Assembly (NCBI RefSeq): GCF_010548375.1
Contig: NZ_JAAGLY010000003.1
Span: 682,001 to 746,000 of the forward strand
Source: Streptomyces sp. SID13726
GTDB lineage: Bacteria > Actinomycetota > Actinomycetes > Streptomycetales > Streptomycetaceae
Direction of reading: 5' to 3'
DNA length: 64,000 nt
Positions 58,697 through 64,000 of this stretch are shown here, piece by piece. The position numbers were made by a program, and so were the translations under genes. The notes under the pieces are model-generated. The model was not told the origin of the DNA and searched no databases. It saw nothing but the letters and a program-made list of their open reading frames with translations. The number at the start of each line of letters is the position of its first letter. Position 1 is the stretch's first letter.

Positions 58697-58816
58697 CGCC
58701 CCAACACCACCGCATGGAACTTCCCTTCGCAAGGGGCGGTTTGGTGTCCCTCCAATCACCCTGCCCGGGCACGGGCCAGCTTCGCCGTGCCCGAAAATGC
58801 CTGAAAGGCGGCCTGC

Positions 58817-59941
58817 ATGCTCTCTCGCGTACGCGTCTGGCTCAACCGCACGTACGCGGAGAACGTGTTCTTCATGGATCAGTTGCGGCGAAATCCCAGC
58901 GACAGAGCCGTGGAGATCCACGCGACGCACGGCGACGCCGACTCGCCCGTGCTGGCCGCCGCGGACACCGCCGAGCTGGAGCCGGAGGGGCTTTCCCCCG
59001 CCGCCTACGTCGAGTTCGCGCTCGACCAGTGCCAGCGCCGTGGCATCGACGTGTTCGTGCCCCGGCTGCACCAGTCGGCGATCGTCGCGCACCGCGCCGA
59101 CTTCGCCGCGATCGGTACGGCGCTGCTGGCGCCGCCGCCGGAGGGCGTGGCCGTCTTCCACGACAAGGTCATCGCCTACGAGGCCGTCCAGGCGATCGGT
59201 GTCCCGGTGCCGCCGTGGTGGCGGGTGCGGACCGCGGACGAACTGGTCGCGGCGGTCGAGGAGTTGGAGGCGGGCGGTCACCGCGCCTGCTTCAAGCCGG
59301 CGTCCGGTGCGGGCGGGGTGGGCTTCCGGATGATCACGCGCGCCCCCTTCTCACTCATGCACCTCAACGGCTTCCCGAGCCCGTACGTCTCGCTCGACAT
59401 GGTCGTCGAGGCGCTCCAGCAGTCCGACGAGCCGGTGGACTGGCTGGTCATGCCGCGCCTTGAGCAGCCGGAGGTGTCCGTCGACACGCTCACCGGCACG
59501 GACAACCGGGTGCGGCTGGCGATCGGCCGTACGAAGAACGGCCGCCGGCGCGGGTTCACGCTGCACGAGCAGTGGCTGGAGCCGGCGCGGCTGATCGCCG
59601 AGGGGTTCGGGCTGCACTACCTGTCCAACATCCAGTTCCGGATGTTCGGTGGCCGTCCTGTGCTGATGGACGTCAACACGCGCCCGGCCGGTGGGCTGCA
59701 CCAGCTGTCCCTGTGCGGGGTCAACGTACCTTGGGCGGCTGTGCAGTTGGCGCTCGGGGAGGACCCCGGGGTGATCGAGCCGCCGTTCCTGGGGCAGGAC
59801 TACACGGTGGTGTCGGGGCCGAGGCCGCTGCGGGCGGTTTCGCTGCCGCAGCAACGGGTGGACGAGGTCGAGCCCCTCCTGCCCAGCGTGCCTGCTCCCG
59901 CCCCTGCGGTGGAGGCTGCGGCGGCGGCCCTGCCTCTCTAG
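58817..59941 (+). CDS. ATP-grasp family protein (carboxylate-amine ligase-like)
   Basis: A 374-residue ATP-grasp enzyme. The ATP-binding Lys and glycine loop are CFKPASGAGGVGFRMI (about residues 158-173). Metal ligands are in NIQFRMFGGRPVLMDVNTRPAGG (about 275-297). The N-terminal domain reads VWLNRTYAENVFFMDQLR. ATP-grasp enzymes join a carboxylate to an amine or thiol. The substrates are unknown, and no peptide precursor gene is nearby. The C-terminus is Pro/Ala-rich. It is divergent from the phosphoesterase gene. Confidence 0.85.
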   Translation: MLSRVRVWLNRTYAENVFFMDQLRRNPSDRAVEIHATHGDADSPVLAAADTAELEPEGLSPAAYVEFALDQCQRRGIDVFVPRLHQSAIVAHRADFAAIGTALLAPPPEGVAVFHDKVIAYEAVQAIGVPVPPWWRVRTADELVAAVEELEAGGHRACFKPASGAGGVGFRMITRAPFSLMHLNGFPSPYVSLDMVVEALQQSDEPVDWLVMPRLEQPEVSVDTLTGTDNRVRLAIGRTKNGRRRGFTLHEQWLEPARLIAEGFGLHYLSNIQFRMFGGRPVLMDVNTRPAGGLHQLSLCGVNVPWAAVQLALGEDPGVIEPPFLGQDYTVVSGPRPLRAVSLPQQRVDEVEPLLPSVPAPAPAVEAAAAALPL

Positions 59942-60026
59942 GTCGCCTGCCGGGTGCGGGGTTCGCCGTGGCTTGTCGCACCGTCCCCCGCACCCCCTGT
60001 GCAGGTTCAAGTTCCTGCTCGTTGTC

Positions 60027-60055
60027 TTGACACGGGCATTGGTCCATACCAACTT
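60027..60055 (+). promoter_or_regulatory. Second chitinase promoter with dre-like operator in the spacer
   Basis: TTGACA at 60027-60032 is followed after 17 bases by CAACTT (60050-60055). TTGGTCCATACCAA at 60039-60052 is a dyad resembling the DasR site. Its distance from the -35 box matches that of the first chitinase promoter to within one base. Confidence 0.65.
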
Positions 60056-60108
60056 GGTTGCGCACCCCCTTGCACTCCCGAACACCCCCATATCTTCAGG
60101 GAGATCGC

Positions 60109-61788
60109 GTGCGCAACCCACTCAGACGTTCCAGACTTCTCGCTCTGCTCGGCACCGCCGCTCTCGGGTTCGTCGGTGTCGTGGCTGTTCCCCAGGCGGC
60201 CCAGGCGGCCAACGTCCTGACGAACCCCGGCTTCGAGTCGGGGAGCCTCTCCCCCTGGACCTGCACCGGCAATCTCGGCTCCGTCGTCTCGTCTCCCGTG
60301 CACGGGGGCTCCAAAGCCCTTCAGGGCGCGGTGAGTTCGAGTGACAACGCGCAGTGCAGCCAGACCGTCGCCGTGCAGCCGAACACGGCCTACAGTCTCA
60401 GCGGCTGGGTGCGCGGGTCGTATGTATACCTCGGCGTCAACGGCGGTGCCTCGACGTGGACTTCGTCCCCCTCGGCGTACAGCAAGCTGACCACGTCGTT
60501 CACAACCGGCGCGGCGCAGACCAGCGCCACGATCTACGTCCACGGGTGGTACGCCCAGGGCACCTACTACGCCGACGACATCAGCCTCGACGGGCCCGGC
60601 GGTGGCGGCGGTTCGGACAGCCAGGCGCCGAGCGCGCCGACCGGGCTGACCTCCACCGGCAAGACGTCGTCGAGCGTGTCGCTGAAGTGGAACGCCTCCA
60701 CGGACAACGTGGGTGTCACGGCGTACGACGTCTACCGCGGTTCCAACAGCGTCCTGACCGTCTCCGGTACGTCCGCCACGGTCAGCGGGCTCTCGGCCAG
60801 TACGGCGTACACCTTCACCGTCAAGGCGCGGGACGCGGCCGGGAACACCTCCGGGGCCTCCAACTCCGTGAGCGTGACGACGGACGCGGGCGGCGGGGGC
60901 GGCACCGGCTTCAAGCAGGCCGCGCCCTATCTGTACGAGGGCTGGGGCGATCCCCCGAGCCCGAGCACGGTGATGAGCGCGACCGGCATCAAGTGGTTCA
61001 CGATGGCGTTCATGCTGGACTCCGGTGGCTGCAACCCCGCGTGGGACAGCACCCGGCCGCTGACCGGCGGTGTGGACCAGACCGCCATCAACCAGATCCG
61101 GGCGGCCGGCGGTGACATCGTGCCGTCGTTCGGCGGCTGGCAGGGCAGCAAGCTCGGCGCCAACTGCTCCTCAGCGAGCGCACTCGCGGGCGCGCTCCAG
61201 AAGGTGATCGACGCCTACTCGCTCAAGGCGATCGACATGGACATCGAGAACACGGACGAGTTCGAGAACGAGGCCGTGCAGGCGAGGATCCTCACCGCGC
61301 TGAAGACGGTCAAGGCCAACAACCCCGGCCTCAAGACCATCGTCACCTTCGGCACCTCGACCACAGGACCGACCTACTACGGCAACCGGCTCATCGAGCA
61401 GGCGCAGTCGATCGGCGCGAACATCGACGTCTTCACCATCATGCCGTTCGACTTCGGCGGCGGCTCCGACATGTACGGCAACACCGTCAACGCCGCCGAG
61501 GGGCTGAAGGCCAAGCTGAAGTCCACGTTCGGCTGGGACGACGCCACCGTTTACTCCCACATCGGCATCTCCGGCATGAACGGCCTCTCCGACCAGCAGG
61601 AGAACACGACCCCGGCGATCTGGACCTCGATCCGCGACTGGGCCAACTCCCATCACATCGCGCGGCTCGCGTTCTGGTCGGTCAACCGGGACCGTCCGTG
61701 CCCGGGCGGCGGCGTGGTGAGCAACTGCTCCGGCATCAGCCAGAGCAACTGGCAGTTCACCTCGATCACGGCCGGCTTCACCGGCTGA
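60109..61788 (+). CDS. Secreted modular GH18 chitinase (CBM - FnIII - GH18)
   Basis: A 559-residue exported enzyme. A signal peptide (about 1-34) ends at QAAQAANV. A carbohydrate-binding beta-sandwich (NVLTNPGFESGSLSPWTCTG, about 34-162) follows, then a fibronectin type III domain (about 172-262) flanked by Gly-rich linkers. The GH18 domain covers about 270-559, with GGDIVPSFGGWQG and the catalytic DxDxE in AIDMDIENTDE. The GTG at 60109 has AGGGAGA upstream. Expression should follow DasR control. Its domain order differs from the single-domain GH18 at 46.5 kb. Confidence 0.93.
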   Translation: MRNPLRRSRLLALLGTAALGFVGVVAVPQAAQAANVLTNPGFESGSLSPWTCTGNLGSVVSSPVHGGSKALQGAVSSSDNAQCSQTVAVQPNTAYSLSGWVRGSYVYLGVNGGASTWTSSPSAYSKLTTSFTTGAAQTSATIYVHGWYAQGTYYADDISLDGPGGGGGSDSQAPSAPTGLTSTGKTSSSVSLKWNASTDNVGVTAYDVYRGSNSVLTVSGTSATVSGLSASTAYTFTVKARDAAGNTSGASNSVSVTTDAGGGGGTGFKQAAPYLYEGWGDPPSPSTVMSATGIKWFTMAFMLDSGGCNPAWDSTRPLTGGVDQTAINQIRAAGGDIVPSFGGWQGSKLGANCSSASALAGALQKVIDAYSLKAIDMDIENTDEFENEAVQARILTALKTVKANNPGLKTIVTFGTSTTGPTYYGNRLIEQAQSIGANIDVFTIMPFDFGGGSDMYGNTVNAAEGLKAKLKSTFGWDDATVYSHIGISGMNGLSDQQENTTPAIWTSIRDWANSHHIARLAFWSVNRDRPCPGGGVVSNCSGISQSNWQFTSITAGFTG

Positions 61789-61798
61789 GCCCAGCGGG

Positions 61799-62677
61799 TC
61801 AGTCGGACCGGTACCCCCACGCCTGCGCCAACTCGGCCAGGCGTGGGGGCAGTTCGGCTTCGGGGTCGGCAGCGCGGGCGGGCTGGATGCGCCCCGACTT
61901 GATGGTGCTGGACCAGTCGCCGAGCTGGGGCCGGAAGGTGCCGTGGTCCTTGCTGCCGTAGTCGAGCATCCCGCTCTCCCAGGACAGGCCCAGGTAGTCG
62001 CACAGGGCGCGGGTCGCCTTCTCGGGCTCGGCGGTGAGTTCCTCGTACGTGACGACATGGGCGTCGAGGGACAGCCGGGCCTCTTCCAGCTTCTCGGCGT
62101 ACTCCAGGACTTCGGCCCGGATGGCTTCGTGGTCGGGGTCCGTGCGGCGGCTGGTGAGGGACGCGATCACCGCGCCGGGGTGGCGCAGCAGGACGACGTA
62201 CTTGGCGTTCGGCCAACATCGGTGCAGCCGGGGCCAGATGAGGGTGTTCGCCGGTGTCTTGTCGACGATGACGCCCTTGCCACTGCGGGCGAGTTCGAGA
62301 TGCAGGACCCGGTCCCACAGCATGTGTTCCAGTTCCTGCTTGTCGAGTTCGAGTGCCTTCATGGCCTCGGAGGAGAAGTCGCGGCTCAACTCGACGTGCA
62401 GGGTGCGCAGATGCATCTCGTGCGGGGCGCGGATCCGGCTGTGGCTGTTGAGGAGCACCCGCAGCAGGGTCGATCCGGAGCGCACGGAGGACAGCACGAA
62501 CACCGGGGCGTCCACCAGGCGCGGGGCGCAGGGGGCGACGTACGACGACGTCTCGCCGCTGGACCGGGGGGACGGTACGGCGTCCAGGCCGCGGCGCGGC
62601 GGGCTCACCGCCTCCTTCATCAGCCGTCCCCGGCGCCTGAGTCCCTTGCCGATCGCGGACATACGCGGGTCTCGCAC
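61799..62677 (-). CDS. Sulfotransferase family protein
   Basis: A 292-residue PAPS-dependent sulfotransferase. The 5'-phosphosulfate loop is VLSSVRSGSTLLRVLL (about 59-74). The 3'-phosphate-binding region is VVLLRHPGAVIASLTSRR (about 156-173). The C-terminus has WSSTIKSGRIQPAR. GTG 62677 follows AAAGGTGA at good spacing. The acceptor is unknown; it may be a carbohydrate, lipid or metabolite. It ends 10 bases from the convergent chitinase gene. It lies downstream of the GH29 gene but is separated from it by a strong terminator. Confidence 0.88.
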   Translation of the reverse strand: MRDPRMSAIGKGLRRRGRLMKEAVSPPRRGLDAVPSPRSSGETSSYVAPCAPRLVDAPVFVLSSVRSGSTLLRVLLNSHSRIRAPHEMHLRTLHVELSRDFSSEAMKALELDKQELEHMLWDRVLHLELARSGKGVIVDKTPANTLIWPRLHRCWPNAKYVVLLRHPGAVIASLTSRRTDPDHEAIRAEVLEYAEKLEEARLSLDAHVVTYEELTAEPEKATRALCDYLGLSWESGMLDYGSKDHGTFRPQLGDWSSTIKSGRIQPARAADPEAELPPRLAELAQAWGYRSD

Positions 62678-62760
62678 GGTGTCACCTTTCCGTCGTGCTC
62701 TCGCTTCCGCATCCCAGGGGCGACACGCGAACCCCAGGTGTCCGAGAGGGAAACGGAAAA

Positions 62761-62791
62761 GGTCACGGCGGGCCGAAAACCCGCCGTGACC
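62761..62791 (-). terminator. Intrinsic terminator of the GH29 gene
   Basis: On the reverse strand GGTCACGGCGGG (62791-62780) pairs over 12 bases with CCCGCCGTGACC (62772-62761) around a 7-base loop. TTTTCCGTTT follows, a classical stem plus T-run. It starts 41 bases after the GH29 stop. Confidence 0.92.
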
Positions 62792-62832
62792 TGGAGACTT
62801 ACCGCTGTCTTAAGAGTTCATGGGAATCACGC

Positions 62833-64000
62833 TCAGAAGCGGCCCGATCCCCGGTACAGCTCCGCTTCCCCGTCCAGTTCGACCTTGAGGACCGTGGCGT
62901 ACGGGTCGAGGTCGGACTCGGCCGGCGGGTCGATCCACACGATGCCCACGGCATCGTGCAGACCGCCGACCAGCTGGTGCCCCAGCTCGGTCCCGGTCCC
63001 GAGGACGGTGACCCTGCGGACCGGGGTGACCAGTCCGCGCAGCCCGATCTCGGCGCGCGGGGCGTCGAAGAGGACCAGGTAGAGCGTCCGGCCGTCGGCG
63101 GAGAGGGTGCTGGGTCCGTAGTGGTGCCCGGCGGGCAGGCCGCGCCGGGTCCCGTACACGGCCTCGGAGTGCTTGGCGATCCACTCCCCCAGGCCTTCGA
63201 GCCGCTCGACCTGGGGCGCGGGAATGGTCCCGTCCTCCATCGGGCCGACGTCCAGCAGCAGGTTGCCGCCCCCGCCGATGGTCTCGGTGAAGTAGCGGAT
63301 CAGCTGGGCGAGCGACTTGTGGTGGTGGTCCTGGTGCTGGTAGCCCCACGAGTCGTTGATCGTCAGGCACAACTCCCAGGGACCCTCGGGGGGTTCGATG
63401 GGAGCGCCCTGCTCGGGCGTCGCGTAGTCGCCCTCGCTGAGCATGCGCGCGTTGAAGACGACGTCCGGGGTGTACGACCGGATGAGCGCGGCGAGTTCGG
63501 GGATGCGCCACTGCTCCTCGCTGCGGTCCCACTCGCCGTCGAACCACATCAGGTCGGGCCGGTACCGGGAGGCCAACTCCTCGATCTGGCCGTCCCGGTA
63601 GGCGATGAACCGTTCCCAGGCGGCCAGGTCCTCGTCCTCGGCGGCCACCTCGGAGTAGCGGTTGTCCTCCTGCTCCGGCGGACGGCCCGGCTTGCGCGTG
63701 GACGCGTAGTCGGGGTGGTTCCAGTCGGAGTGCGAGTAGTAGAAGCCGACCTTGAGGCCCTTCTCGCGCAGGGCCTCGGAGTAGGGGCCGATGTAGTCCC
63801 TGCCGAGGTTCAGATCGCCGAACTCCGTGTCCCACAGCGCCACACCGTCGTGGTGACGGGTCGTCAGCACCGCGTACCTGGCCCCGGCCCGGGCGAACAG
63901 GTCAGCCCACTCACGAGGGTTGTACCTGGCGCCCGTGAACCGCTCCAGCTGGGACATGTACCGCTCGTGCGGGACGATGTCGTCGTAGAACGACCAGGAC
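62833..64000 (-). CDS. GH29 alpha-L-fucosidase, 5' end beyond the window
   Basis: About 389 residues of the C-terminal part are present and the frame continues past 64000. GH29 features are WADLFARAGARYAVLTTRHHDGVALWDT, GFYYSHSDWNHPDY, and the nucleophile Asp in RPDLMWFDGEWDR. GGGGNLLLDVGPMEDGTIP is the common segment before the C-terminal beta domain. It removes terminal fucose from glycans. Whether it is secreted cannot be seen because the N-terminus is missing. It ends with a strong terminator. Confidence 0.9.
   Translation of the reverse strand, partial: SWSFYDDIVPHERYMSQLERFTGARYNPREWADLFARAGARYAVLTTRHHDGVALWDTEFGDLNLGRDYIGPYSEALREKGLKVGFYYSHSDWNHPDYASTRKPGRPPEQEDNRYSEVAAEDEDLAAWERFIAYRDGQIEELASRYRPDLMWFDGEWDRSEEQWRIPELAALIRSYTPDVVFNARMLSEGDYATPEQGAPIEPPEGPWELCLTINDSWGYQHQDHHHKSLAQLIRYFTETIGGGGNLLLDVGPMEDGTIPAPQVERLEGLGEWIAKHSEAVYGTRRGLPAGHHYGPSTLSADGRTLYLVLFDAPRAEIGLRGLVTPVRRVTVLGTGTELGHQLVGGLHDAVGIVWIDPPAESDLDPYATVLKVELDGEAELYRGSGRF

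Noticed and set aside
61799..64000. Sulfotransferase and GH29 fucosidase as one operon for sulfated fucans
   Set aside because: A strong intrinsic terminator with a T-run separates them and the sulfotransferase has its own start signals.
1..64000. Search for CRISPR arrays, tRNA or rRNA genes, transposases and phage genes
   Set aside because: Nothing matching was recognized by eye. Tandem repeats found have no spacers of CRISPR type, and no cloverleaf or insertion-sequence ends were noticed.

Overview
The window is high-GC actinobacterial DNA, almost certainly from a Streptomyces chromosome. The signs are a strong G/C bias at third codon positions, frequent GTG starts, 4-base stop/start overlaps, an SsgA-like sporulation protein, a WhiB-like protein, DasR-type chitinase operators, a two-domain small laccase and a protocatechuate operon headed by a PcaV-type MarR gene. 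The order of ssgD, ABC-F gene, wbl gene, small laccase, ligase genes, pcaV-pcaIJFHGBL and later the PPTase gene resembles, from memory, the S. coelicolor SCO6722 to SCO6672 region, with many local insertions. No rRNA, tRNA, CRISPR array, transposase or prophage was seen. No gene-free stretch is much longer than 300 bases, and the longer gaps carry repeats or operators that are listed.

Layout. Positions 1-9 kb hold a truncated Asp-box repeat protein, ssgD, a GPP34-like protein, an ABC-F ATPase behind a long leader, a tandem-MerR regulator, DDAH, an acyl-ACP desaturase behind a triple operator, a WhiB-like gene and a two-domain VOC protein. Positions 9-17 kb hold a LacI-family regulator, an ornithine-cyclodeaminase-like gene and the small laccase, divergent from a two-gene secreted module: ThuA fused to a sugar dehydrogenase, then cupredoxin, Ig-like repeats and DUF1080. 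The first gene of that module has a TTA codon at position 3. Positions 17-21 kb hold a LigD-type polymerase, an ATP-dependent ligase, a decayed zinc alcohol dehydrogenase and a DUF3048 lipoprotein. Positions 21.4-28.5 kb hold the complete beta-ketoadipate branch for protocatechuate. Positions 28.5-36 kb hold an SDR gene, a DrrAB-like exporter with a DUF4097 protein and a ribbon-helix-helix regulator, and a large ATPase that lacks the usual LuxR helix-turn-helix. Positions 36-45 kb hold a transporter with anhydro-MurNAc kinase, two DUF2510 proteins, a TetR gene facing a PAP2 gene and a DMT transporter, and a Tat-secreted phospholipase C. Positions 45-54.4 kb hold a second MHS transporter, a DasR-controlled GH18 chitinase, a vanillate-demethylase-like operon with an extra 62-residue protein, an IclR regulator and a nitrate/sulfonate/taurine-type ABC importer. 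Positions 54.4-64 kb hold MmyB-like, XRE and M78-peptidase genes, an Sfp-type PPTase with a phosphoesterase, an ATP-grasp protein, a second GH18 chitinase, a sulfotransferase and a truncated GH29 fucosidase.

How the genes may work together. The van operon would convert vanillate to protocatechuate, and the pca operon would take protocatechuate to succinyl-CoA and acetyl-CoA. The ABC importer and the MHS transporters are possible aromatic or organic acid uptake systems. The chitinases, AnmK, GH29 and laccase fit a saprophyte that scavenges polymers and recycles cell wall.

The most novel-looking signals are regulatory arrays and unusual domain sets. They are the secreted ThuA/dehydrogenase/cupredoxin/DUF1080 module beside a laccase, the TGGCAYCA array before the ribbon-helix-helix gene, a 7 x 14-bp tandem array before the WhiB-like gene, a 3 x 15-bp operator before the desaturase, a 3-codon upstream reading frame before the ABC-F gene, and an 18-bp inverted repeat between the TetR and PAP2 genes. 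All family names come from reading motifs by eye; no database search was run.
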